DNA of 8,769 nt from Alphaproteobacteria bacterium. Its GTDB lineage: Bacteria > Pseudomonadota > Alphaproteobacteria > RF32 > CAG-239. The stretch is taken from contig JAFUXW010000098.1 in NCBI GenBank assembly GCA_017477035.1, positions 1-8,769 on the forward strand. The letters run 5' to 3'. The notes under the pieces are model-generated. The model saw only the letters and a list, made by a program, of their open reading frames with translations. It did no database searches and had not been told where the DNA came from. A program made the position numbers and the translations under genes. How positions within the stretch are numbered: the first letter of the stretch is position 1; each line of letters begins with the position of its first letter. Shown here in pieces: positions 1-5,646 of the stretch.

Positions 1-155
1 ATCTGGCCGACAGTTTTAAAGAGATAAAAATGGAATGGAAAAACAATTTGGATAGAAATGATTTGAACAATATTGAGCAAAACTATGACATAATAATTTT
101 GGAGAATGTGGAGAGATATACTCCGAGAATATTTGAACAAAAATTTACCAGATAG
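1..155 (+). CDS. C-terminal end of a probable AlgJ/AlgX-like SGNH acetyltransferase (5' end outside window)
   Basis: An open frame with codons starting at base 3 runs without a stop to a TAG at 153-155, giving the last 50 residues of a protein. The tail contains YDIIILENVERYTPR (residues 28-42 of the visible part). A 'YD(I/V)(V/I)I-E-VERY' ending is characteristic, from memory, of the AlgJ/AlgX SGNH-hydrolase-like family, periplasmic enzymes that O-acetylate exopolysaccharides with an MBOAT partner. The catalytic SGNH blocks would lie upstream of the window, so the assignment rests on this tail and on the sugar-nucleotide dehydrogenase nearby. The gene is followed after 49 bases by the membrane protein at 205, with no clear terminator between, so the two may share a transcript. 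Confidence 0.5.
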   Translation, partial: LADSFKEIKMEWKNNLDRNDLNNIEQNYDIIILENVERYTPRIFEQKFTR

Positions 156-204
156 TAATAAATTTTGTTTAATTTAAGATTGTTGTGTGCATGGAGATTG
201 ACAA

Positions 205-819
205 ATGAAACAGAATTTTTTGATGAAATACAGAAATACAATTTCCTTGATTTTAGCAACTGTTATTGCTTTAGTCATTGTTGGAGCAAGTTATAAATCT
301 TGGTATGATAAAAATATTAACATAACTTTTAATTCTGTTAATACGCGTGAAGTTACGTATAAGCTGTATTACACCACCGATTATAAAGATAAATTCAGTG
401 CTGATAAGTTTGTTGCGAAAAAAGTTAAAATCGGAAATAATGATGTTAAAATAATACTTCCGATAGAACACTTATCAAGAATACGTTTGGATTTGGGAAA
501 TCGTCCGTCAGTTATTAATTTATCCAAATTTAAAATAAACGGAAAGGGGAGTGTTAAATTAGAAAATTTGGCCGAAAACAGATATGAAAATACAGACGGA
601 GCAGAAATTAAAGGAGACGGTAGTATAACAATCGATTCTGAACAAAGTAATCCATATATGATTGTAAACAAAGTATTTAATATTTATGCTGGATATGATA
701 TAAATTTTGTTAAGCTGATATCATTTTTTTGCACTGTTTTTATAATATTCTATACTTTCTTTATGTTGGCCTTATATAGAAAAAGGAAGAAAAAGAAAGA
801 ATTTTACGATTATTATTAA
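205..819 (+). CDS. Two-span membrane protein with extracytoplasmic domain, paralogue of the 2237-3109 product
   Basis: The 204-residue product has a hydrophobic segment at about 11-29, an extracytoplasmic region at about 33-165, a second membrane span at about 169-191 and a very basic cytoplasmic tail (RKRKKKK, 192-198). The central domain, about 40-155, looks all-beta, with alternating hydrophobic strands and a conserved R-x-D (94-96), P101 and a closing SEQ...P-M block (145-152). The same landmarks occur in the protein encoded downstream of the dehydrogenase, so the two are paralogues. The start is supported by GGAG at 193-196, eight bases before the ATG; a second ATG six codons later is possible but less well placed. 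I do not recognise a named family. Context suggests a role in assembly, modification or export of a surface polysaccharide, which is inference. Confidence 0.8.
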   Translation: MKQNFLMKYRNTISLILATVIALVIVGASYKSWYDKNINITFNSVNTREVTYKLYYTTDYKDKFSADKFVAKKVKIGNNDVKIILPIEHLSRIRLDLGNRPSVINLSKFKINGKGSVKLENLAENRYENTDGAEIKGDGSITIDSEQSNPYMIVNKVFNIYAGYDINFVKLISFFCTVFIIFYTFFMLALYRKRKKKKEFYDYY

Positions 820-840
820 AGTTTTGTTGTATAAAATGAA

Positions 841-872
841 AAGGGCGCTTGACATATTTAGCGCTCTTTTAT
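841..872 (+). terminator. Rho-independent terminator after the 205-819 gene
   Basis: AAGGGCGCT (841-849) pairs with AGCGCTCTT (860-868) as a nine-base stem with one G-U pair and a ten-base loop. A short T-rich stretch follows. It lies 21 bases after the stop codon at 819. A second, shorter hairpin with a better T-run follows at 873-891. Confidence 0.65.
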
Positions 873-875
873 ACT
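849..875 (+). promoter_or_regulatory. Candidate sigma70 promoter for the UDP-glucose dehydrogenase gene, overlapping the terminator
   Basis: A perfect -35 box TTGACA (849-854) lies in the loop of the terminator hairpin. A -10-like TATACT follows at 870-875. The 15-base spacer is shorter than the optimal 17, which lowers confidence. The predicted start, near 882, would give a short leader before the Shine-Dalgarno site at 901. Confidence 0.4.
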
Positions 876-891
876 CTATCAAGAGTTTTTT
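873..891 (+). terminator. Short hairpin followed by six T, possible second terminator
   Basis: ACTCT (873-877) and AGAGT (882-886) form a five-base stem with a four-base loop. The T-run at 886-891 follows at once. The stem is AT-rich and weak alone, but it sits just behind the first hairpin and could act as a back-up for transcripts from the upstream gene. Confidence 0.35.
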
Positions 892-900
892 ATAGTCTAT

Positions 901-904
901 GGAG
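901..904 (+). promoter_or_regulatory. Shine-Dalgarno site that fixes the dehydrogenase start at 911
   Basis: GGAG at 901-904 is six bases before ATG 911. It lies inside the reading frame that would begin at ATG 899, which has no good ribosome site of its own. The start at 911 also gives the usual family N-terminus, MKVGIIGTGYVG. Confidence 0.7.
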
Positions 905-910
905 AAAAAA

Positions 911-2218
911 ATGAAAGTTGGAATTATCGGAACTGGTTATGTCGGTCTTCCTACCGGAGTTGGGTTGGCAGAGCTTGGTAATACAGTGGTTTGCGTTGAT
1001 AAAATTAAAGAAAAAATTGATGATTTGAAGGCCGGTAAACTCACTATCTATGAAGATGGATTGGCCGAGTTATTTGCAAAAAATACTGCAAACGGCAGAC
1101 TGACTTTTACAACATCTATGCGTAAGGCTATTGAAGGAGCAGATTTGGTGTTGATAGCTGTTGGAACACCTCCCCATCCGGTGACACATGAAGCAGATTT
1201 GAAGTATATATATGCCGCAGCTACCGAGTTGGCCGAGTATTTGACCGATTATACCGTAATTGCAACAAAATCAACCGTTCCGGTCGGAACTGGTGATAAT
1301 ATTGAGCAACTTATTACTTCTAAAAATAAAACAGCTCGTTTTGATGTGATTTCTTTGCCTGAATTTTTGCGCGAAGGTTTTGCTGTTCATGATTTCTTTA
1401 ATCCAGATAGAATAGTTGTTGGTACAAATTCTGAAAGAGCGGCCAATGTGATTAAAGAATTATATAAACCTTTTGAGGGTAAAACCAATATGTTATTCGT
1501 GTCTCGCCGCTCAAGCGAAACCATAAAATATGCTTCTAACGCGTTTTTAGCTATGAAAATTCACTATATCAATGAAATAGCAAATTTCTGTGAAAAATCC
1601 GGCGCCGATGTTAGCGAAGTGGCGAAAGGCATGGGATTGGACAGCCGAATCGGTAACAGATTTTTAAATGCCGGTATAGGCTTCGGTGGTTCTTGTTTTC
1701 CGAAAGATACAATGGCTATGTCTTTTATGGGGAGAATGGCCGGAACGCCGATTGAATTGATAGAAACTACTATTGCCGGTAATAAAAAACGTAAAGAACA
1801 AATGGCAGAACGTATATTAAAGGCTGTTAAGGATATTTCCAATGCCAAAATAGCGGTATGGGGATTGGCATTTAAAGACGGGACAGATGATTGTCGTGAA
1901 AGTCCGGCAATGGATATTGTAGGAGAGTTGTTGCAACATAAGGCAGATATTGTGGCTTATGATCCTAAGGCTATGGGAACTGCTTGTCAGATTTTGGGCG
2001 ATAAAATTGCTTATGCTGATGACATGTATGCAGCGGTGAAAGATGCAGATGTTTTGGTTATTTTGACAGAGTGGAAAGAATTTTCAGACGCTGATTTGGA
2101 AGGACTGTCTCAATTAATGCGCAACAAGAAAATTTTGGATTTTCGCAATATGTTGAATGCCAAAGATGCCGTTAAATTTGGATTTGAATATCAATGTATT
2201 GGAAAAACGGTTGGTTAG
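911..2218 (+). CDS. ugd: UDP-glucose 6-dehydrogenase (UDP-glucose/GDP-mannose dehydrogenase family)
   Basis: This cytoplasmic enzyme oxidises UDP-glucose twice with NAD+ to give UDP-glucuronate, a precursor for acidic polysaccharides. Numbered from ATG 911, the 435-residue product has the NAD-binding GTGYVG (7-12), the ribose-binding Asp of VCVD (30), VGTP (84-87), KSTVPVGT (120-127) and PEFLREG (150-156). The catalytic set is also present: Lys206 and Asn210 in IKYASN, Cys262 in GFGGSCFPKD (257-266), and the C-terminal substrate-binding FKDGTDDCRES. Length and order match single-subunit bacterial UGDs. The loop after VGTP reads PHPVTHEADL instead of the more usual Gly-containing form, so a related nucleotide sugar cannot be fully excluded. 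ATG 899 would add four residues, but the Shine-Dalgarno site favours 911. It is followed after 18 bases by the 2237 gene, presumably in the same transcript. Confidence 0.93.
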   Translation: MKVGIIGTGYVGLPTGVGLAELGNTVVCVDKIKEKIDDLKAGKLTIYEDGLAELFAKNTANGRLTFTTSMRKAIEGADLVLIAVGTPPHPVTHEADLKYIYAAATELAEYLTDYTVIATKSTVPVGTGDNIEQLITSKNKTARFDVISLPEFLREGFAVHDFFNPDRIVVGTNSERAANVIKELYKPFEGKTNMLFVSRRSSETIKYASNAFLAMKIHYINEIANFCEKSGADVSEVAKGMGLDSRIGNRFLNAGIGFGGSCFPKDTMAMSFMGRMAGTPIELIETTIAGNKKRKEQMAERILKAVKDISNAKIAVWGLAFKDGTDDCRESPAMDIVGELLQHKADIVAYDPKAMGTACQILGDKIAYADDMYAAVKDADVLVILTEWKEFSDADLEGLSQLMRNKKILDFRNMLNAKDAVKFGFEYQCIGKTVG

Positions 2219-2236
2219 ATACACTGGTTTGAACTT

Positions 2237-3109
2237 ATGAAAAAATATCTTTGGATTTTAGGTGTTTTATTTTTTGGCGGACTTGCCGGTTTTGCTCTTT
2301 TCGCGACTGATAGTTTTAAACGAACTGAACGTAAGAGTTATGAGCCGGCTCCGCTGACTTTTGTTATTGACTGGGAAATATCTAAGCCTGTGGTGTTACA
2401 AGTTATATACCTCAAGGATAAGAATGATGTTTTCAGCCAAAGAAGGTCTGTGTGGAAACATGTAAATCCAGAAGATAAACACGTAGAGTTAGTTATACCG
2501 GCTAAAAGGATTTATAATTTCCGGGTTGATTTTAAGTCTAAACCAGGGAAAATAGTTATCAAGAATATTGAAATTAAAGGTGATATGTACCTTAATTTTA
2601 ATCATTGGGAAGATTATCGTTATGCCAATATGGATAAAACCAAAATTAATGATGATAACTATTTAGAGATATATTCGGAACAAGATGATCCGCATATGGT
2701 GTTCTTATATCCGTTTGTGCTTGATGAAAAGAAGCCAACATCAGAACAGAATATGATGAAATTTAATGAAAAGAAAACAGCTCAGCACTCACAAAAACTT
2801 AATCATAGTAGGCAGCAAGCCAAGCCTGATAAAAGAAAGGCAGAAAAGAATGAAAATACTAAATCAGGTAAAGCAGTAGCTACAACTGAAGAAAAGCAGT
2901 CAGTGTTGTCTGATAATAAGTCTACAACAGATGATAAAAAAACTGTAATCAATGAAAAAGATTATGATGAAGATAGTGCAAAGCATGATAATGATATTAT
3001 AAGTAATCCTAATATAAAATTGATTATGCCTGTAGAAAGAAAGCCTATCAGAACAACAAAAAAACAGATCAGCTCCAAAAGAAATTCTATTAGGAAGAGA
3101 AGAAGATAA
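2237..3109 (+). CDS. Membrane-anchored extracytoplasmic protein with charged disordered tail, paralogue of the 205-819 product
   Basis: The 290-residue product starts with a short basic stretch and a hydrophobic segment (4-23) that is either an uncleaved anchor or a signal peptide. A domain at about 40-160 follows that aligns with the same residue range of the 205-819 protein: R-x-D at 96-98, P103, and RY...SEQ...P-M at 128-154, with 12 of 31 identical positions in that last block. Unlike its paralogue it has no second membrane span. Residues about 163-290 are instead a low-complexity Lys/Asp/Glu/Ser/Thr/Gln tail ending in a strongly basic stretch with RKRRR at the terminus. There is no clear Shine-Dalgarno site, and the gene begins 18 bases after the dehydrogenase stop, which suggests translational coupling. 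The family is not recognised; a role in the same polysaccharide pathway is inferred. Confidence 0.82.
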   Translation: MKKYLWILGVLFFGGLAGFALFATDSFKRTERKSYEPAPLTFVIDWEISKPVVLQVIYLKDKNDVFSQRRSVWKHVNPEDKHVELVIPAKRIYNFRVDFKSKPGKIVIKNIEIKGDMYLNFNHWEDYRYANMDKTKINDDNYLEIYSEQDDPHMVFLYPFVLDEKKPTSEQNMMKFNEKKTAQHSQKLNHSRQQAKPDKRKAEKNENTKSGKAVATTEEKQSVLSDNKSTTDDKKTVINEKDYDEDSAKHDNDIISNPNIKLIMPVERKPIRTTKKQISSKRNSIRKRRR

Positions 3110-3121
3110 ATAAATAAAGTG

Positions 3122-3150
3122 AAAGGCGCTGATGAACAGACGTCTTTTTT
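3122..3150 (+). terminator. Rho-independent terminator after the 2237-3109 gene
   Basis: AAAGGCG (3122-3128) pairs with CGTCTTT (3141-3147), with one G-U pair. CTG (3129-3131) and CAG (3137-3139) extend the stem inside across a one-base bulge. Six T follow at 3145-3150. It starts 12 bases after the stop codon. Confidence 0.75.
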
Positions 3151-3199
3151 AAACCTTGCAATAATTTACTGCAGATTCATGCTTGAAAAATATTTTGCC

Positions 3200-3236
3200 C
3201 AACTGTATTTAAACTGACGTTTAAATTAATCAGTTG
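3200..3236. other. Imperfect long hairpin in the convergent gap
   Basis: CAACTG (3200-3205) pairs with CAGTTG (3231-3236), and ATTTAAAC (3207-3214) with GTTTAAAT (3219-3226), around the tetraloop TGAC. A small asymmetric internal loop separates the two stems. It lies between two convergent genes and has no T-run directly beside it, so it may be a transcript 3'-end structure or a protein-binding site. The rest of the 3151-3305 gap contains nothing I can name apart from the dtd hairpin. Confidence 0.45.
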
Positions 3237-3277
3237 ATGTGAGATAACTATTCGATTTTTAATAAAATTTTTGTAAG

Positions 3278-3315
3278 GCAAAAAATACCGATTCAGCAAG
3301 TGTGCTTATTTTTGC
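3278..3315 (-). terminator. Possible terminator of the dtd transcript, overlapping its stop codon
   Basis: On the minus strand an A-rich GCAAAAATA arm (3315-3307) can pair with TATTTTTTGC (3287-3278). Between them lies a small AGCA-CACT-TGCT hairpin (3306-3295). An A-tract, hairpin and U-tract is a terminator-like layout, but the GC-rich core is only four bases, so efficiency is doubtful. Confidence 0.35.
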
Positions 3316-3743
3316 AATAAAAATGTGCAAGGGCCGTCATTGACAAGTGCTACCTTCATATCGGCTTGGAAAATACCTGTTTTAACCGGTATACCAAAAC
3401 TACGCAGTTGCTCAACAAAATATTCATACAGCGGTTCGGCATCATGGGGCAGGGCTGCAGTATCAAATCCGGGACGATTACCACGGCTCAAATCTGCAGC
3501 TAAAGTAAATTGGGAAACTGCCAAAATTTCGCCTTTAACATCCATAACAGATAAATTCATCTTATCGTTTTCATCGGTAAAAATCCGGAAATTTGCCACT
3601 TTTTTTGCCAGATATTCTGCTTTGCTTTTATCATCGCCTTTTTCCACTCCGATAAGCAGTAAATAGCCGTCTGCAATTTTAGATACAATTTTTCCCTCAA
3701 CAGTCACAGAAGCAGAAATAACTTTTTGCACCAATACTTTCAT
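3306..3743 (-). CDS. dtd: D-aminoacyl-tRNA deacylase
   Basis: The enzyme hydrolyses D-aminoacyl-tRNAs (classically D-Tyr-tRNA), clearing mischarged tRNA in the cytoplasm. The 145-residue product is of normal family length. It shows the N-terminal MKVLVQKVISASVTV strand, SQFTLAAD (77-84, usually SQFTLYAD), GNRPGF (88-93), and the C-terminal NDGPCTF (135-141) carrying the cross-subunit Gly-cisPro motif. That motif is normally NDGPVT, so a Cys replaces the usual Val. The start at 3743 is chosen because AGGAG (3749-3753) lies five bases upstream. A longer open frame to 3818 would add 25 residues that are not family-like and merely overlap the upstream gene. It starts two bases after the stop of the SpmAB-like gene and is almost certainly co-transcribed and translationally coupled with it. 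Confidence 0.95.
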   Translation of the reverse strand: MKVLVQKVISASVTVEGKIVSKIADGYLLLIGVEKGDDKSKAEYLAKKVANFRIFTDENDKMNLSVMDVKGEILAVSQFTLAADLSRGNRPGFDTAALPHDAEPLYEYFVEQLRSFGIPVKTGIFQADMKVALVNDGPCTFLLQK

Positions 3744-3745
3744 TT

Positions 3746-4978
3746 TTACTCCTGATAAAATATGTAAGATAGAATGATAGAAGCAATAATTCCGACCAAA
3801 TCGGCAAACAAGGCACATGGCAATGCTGAGCGGGTTTTAGAGATTTTTACCGCACCGAAATATAGAGCTATTACATAAAATGTTGTTTCAGTCGAGCCTT
3901 GCACCACAGAAGCTACAAAAGCCGGAAAACTGTCGGCACCGTAATTTTGCATGGTTTCTATCATCATTGCTCTGGCACCATTACCTGAAAGCGGTTTCAT
4001 TAATGCGGTAGGCAAAGCCGGAATAAAATCAGTATTAAAGCCGAGCAGTGCAAAGAATTTTCCAAAACACCATACAATACCGTCAAGAACTCCGGAATAG
4101 CGTAAGACAGCAATTGCCGTCAGCATTGCAACTAAATATGGAATAATTTGCACGGCAATTTGAAATCCTTCTTTGGCGCCGTTTATGAATGTTTCATAAA
4201 GGTTTAGTTTTTTGATTGCACCATATAATAAAAATAAAGTAATAAATCCGAGAATTAAAGCATTTCCGCAAGTTTCGGAATATTTAAGACGAATATCAGC
4301 ATCAAGTGTGGAAAAATACCAAGCAATTCCCCCAACTATTGCCGTTAATCCGATTAAAGCGCTTAAGATAGTGCGATTAAATATTTTGAGTTTTTGTGCG
4401 AAGGCAACTGCTAAAAAACCGGCTATGGTGGAACAGGAAGTTGCCAAAAGTATCGGCACAAATACCGCAGACGGATTAACAGAACCTTGAAGCGAACGAT
4501 ACATTAAAATGGAAATAGGCAAGACAGTAATTGCCGAAGCGTTAATAACTATGAACATAATTTGTGCGTTAGATGCTTGTTCTTTTTGTTTATTTATTTC
4601 TTGGAGTTGTTCCATTGCCTTCAGTCCCATTGGGGTTGCTGCATTGTCAAGACCTAAAATATTTGCAGCCATATTCATTACAATTGAGCCAATGGCTGGT
4701 GAATTTTCAGGAACTTCTGGCATAATGACTTTGAATAAAGGTTTTAAAGCTCTAGCCAACACATCGGTTAATCCTGATTTTTCGGCGATTTTTAACAGTC
4801 CAAGCCACAAACAAAGCATACCGGTTAAATTAAGAGCCAGTTGAAATGCATTGGTGGCAGTGCTGAAAAGTTGATTGACAATTTCAGACCATATTTGCGT
4901 GTTACCAAAGTAGAATGCTTGCACACAAGCACCTATAAAGCCGACAATAAAAAATGAACTCCAAATTATATTAAGCAT
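3746..4978 (-). CDS. Fused SpmA-SpmB-type nucleoside-recognition (gate) domain membrane protein
   Basis: The 410-residue polytopic inner-membrane protein joins two halves that are separate proteins in Bacillus. The N-terminal half is SpmA-like, with NMAANILGLDNAATPMG at 102-118. The C-terminal half is SpmB-like, with an amphipathic QIIPYLVAMLTAIAVLR stretch (277-293), MKPLSGNGARAM (327-338) and QGSTETTFY (360-368). Both belong to the nucleoside-recognition/Gate family. In Bacillus the pair affects spore-core dehydration. Fused forms occur in non-sporulating Gram-negatives, where transport is suspected but the substrate is not known to me, so 'spore maturation protein' is only a family label. 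The start is supported by GAGAGG (4985-4990) six bases upstream. It shares a transcript with dtd. Confidence 0.88.
   Translation of the reverse strand: MLNIIWSSFFIVGFIGACVQAFYFGNTQIWSEIVNQLFSTATNAFQLALNLTGMLCLWLGLLKIAEKSGLTDVLARALKPLFKVIMPEVPENSPAIGSIVMNMAANILGLDNAATPMGLKAMEQLQEINKQKEQASNAQIMFIVINASAITVLPISILMYRSLQGSVNPSAVFVPILLATSCSTIAGFLAVAFAQKLKIFNRTILSALIGLTAIVGGIAWYFSTLDADIRLKYSETCGNALILGFITLFLLYGAIKKLNLYETFINGAKEGFQIAVQIIPYLVAMLTAIAVLRYSGVLDGIVWCFGKFFALLGFNTDFIPALPTALMKPLSGNGARAMMIETMQNYGADSFPAFVASVVQGSTETTFYVIALYFGAVKISKTRSALPCALFADLVGIIASIILSYIFYQE
3749..3753 (-). promoter_or_regulatory. Shine-Dalgarno site of dtd, adjoining the end of the upstream gene
   Basis: On the minus strand AGGAG lies five bases before ATG 3743, directly before the TAA (3748-3746) of the SpmAB-like gene and still inside its last codons. 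It decides the dtd start and implies that ribosomes finishing the upstream gene can re-initiate here. Confidence 0.75.
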
Positions 4979-4996
4979 AAAAAACCTCTCTTCATT

Positions 4997-5008
4997 AATA
5001 GCGCTATT
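4997..5008. repeat. Perfect 12-base palindrome AATAGCGCTATT, candidate operator
   Basis: The palindrome lies in the leader of the SpmAB-like gene. It overlaps the end of the proposed -10 box on the minus strand and sits just upstream of the Shine-Dalgarno site. This is a common place for a repressor site, but no regulator is identified here. Confidence 0.4.
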
Positions 5009-5033
5009 TTACGTTGTTTAACGGCAGATGCAA
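5006..5033 (-). promoter_or_regulatory. Candidate promoter of the spmAB-dtd operon
   Basis: On the minus strand TTGCAT (5033-5028) and TAAAAT (5011-5006) are separated by 16 bases. The predicted transcript would start about 22 bases before ATG 4978. The match is reasonable, but such boxes are common in AT-rich DNA. Confidence 0.4.
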
Positions 5034-5107
5034 ACATTTTTCCTTTGTTATACCGATAATAAATAAATGTCATATTCAGATACAAACATTTTAAAGCAAA
5101 ATAAAAG

Positions 5108-5136
5108 TTGATTATTTAAATATTTTAACCTATGAT
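5108..5136 (+). promoter_or_regulatory. Sigma70-type promoter of the repeat-protein gene
   Basis: TTGATT (5108-5113) and TATGAT (5131-5136) are exactly 17 bases apart. The transcript would start near 5142, leaving a very short leader that holds AGGAGG (5146-5151) five bases before ATG 5157. This is a strong initiation region. Confidence 0.6.
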
Positions 5137-5156
5137 TGTAAAAAAAGGAGGATAAA

Positions 5157-5582
5157 ATGAAGTGGTTTTTAATTTTGGCTTCGATAATATTTTTAATCAC
5201 GAATACGGCAAATGCAAGAAATATTAACTATGGTTATAATAGCAGAGGCCGATACGTTCCAGTAGAAGTGAATAACGAGAGGGTGGAATATGGTTACAAT
5301 AACAAAGGTGATTATGTACCTACATCAATCGGAAATAAAAGAATAGAATATGGTTACAATAACAAAGGTGATTATGTGCCTACATCAATCGGAAATGACA
5401 GAATAGAATACGGTTATAATAACAGAGGAGAATATGTTCCTACATCAGTAGGAAATGAACGTATCGGATATGGATATAATAACAGAGGAGATTATGTGCC
5501 TACATCAGTTGGAAATGAACGTATAGGATATGGATATAATGGCATGGGCGAATATGTTCCTACTTCTATCGGAGGGTATTAA
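5157..5582 (+). CDS. Exported protein made of six 20-residue tandem repeats
   Basis: The 141-residue precursor has a signal peptide (1-20, ending ...NTANA before RN), with a consensus A-x-A cleavage site. Nearly all the mature part is repeats beginning at Tyr25: units 25-44, 45-64, 65-84, 85-104, 105-124 and a shortened last unit 125-141. The consensus is YGYNN(K/R)G(D/E)YVPTS(I/V)GN-x-R(I/V)(E/G). The first unit is the most diverged. There is no cysteine, membrane span or sorting motif after the signal peptide. The strict Tyr/Gly/Asn/Pro pattern suggests a regular secreted beta structure or fibre-like surface protein; periplasm, outer surface and medium are all possible. I recognise no named family. 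It has its own promoter and a near-perfect AGGAGG ribosome site, implying high expression. Confidence 0.85.
   Translation: MKWFLILASIIFLITNTANARNINYGYNSRGRYVPVEVNNERVEYGYNNKGDYVPTSIGNKRIEYGYNNKGDYVPTSIGNDRIEYGYNNRGEYVPTSVGNERIGYGYNNRGDYVPTSVGNERIGYGYNGMGEYVPTSIGGY
5229..5579 (+). repeat. 60-base in-frame tandem repeats, six units (last one partial)
   Basis: The repeats have a period of exactly 60 bases. Units 2 (5289-5348) and 3 (5349-5408) differ at three bases. Units 4 (5409-5468) and 5 (5469-5528) differ at six, all but one at silent third positions. This pattern suggests pairwise duplication followed by selection on the protein sequence. Confidence 0.9.
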
Positions 5583-5591
5583 AAAATATTA

Positions 5592-5620
5592 TTGACAAAA
5601 AAATGTAAAAGTTGTAGTAT
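5592..5620 (+). promoter_or_regulatory. Strong sigma70-type promoter of the lipoprotein gene
   Basis: TTGACA (5592-5597) and TAGTAT (5615-5620) are separated by exactly 17 bases. It begins 10 bases after the stop of the repeat-protein gene. No terminator is visible between the two genes, so read-through may add to expression. Confidence 0.65.
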
Positions 5621-5646
5621 GGCAACAATTGTGAAGGGAAAATGAT

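Noticed and set aside
271..671. Minus-strand open frames opposite the 205-819 gene
   Set aside because: They overlap each other and a well-supported plus-strand gene, with no ribosome site or recognisable domain.
899..910. Earlier ATG start for the UDP-glucose dehydrogenase
   Set aside because: The GGAG ribosome site lies inside this extension and is correctly spaced for ATG 911, which gives the usual family N-terminus.
1564..1848. Minus-strand open frame inside the dehydrogenase gene
   Set aside because: It is antisense to the catalytic-Cys region of a conserved enzyme and has no supporting signals.
3744..3818. 25-codon N-terminal extension of dtd
   Set aside because: It overlaps the end of the SpmAB-like gene, does not look like the Dtd family, and ATG 3743 has an ideally spaced AGGAG.
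4212..4844. Plus-strand open frames opposite the SpmAB-like gene
   Set aside because: They are antisense to a clearly conserved membrane protein, lack ribosome sites and show no family-like sequence.
5229..5579. CRISPR-like array
   Set aside because: The 60-base units are contiguous, in frame and coding, with no spacers. They are protein tandem repeats.
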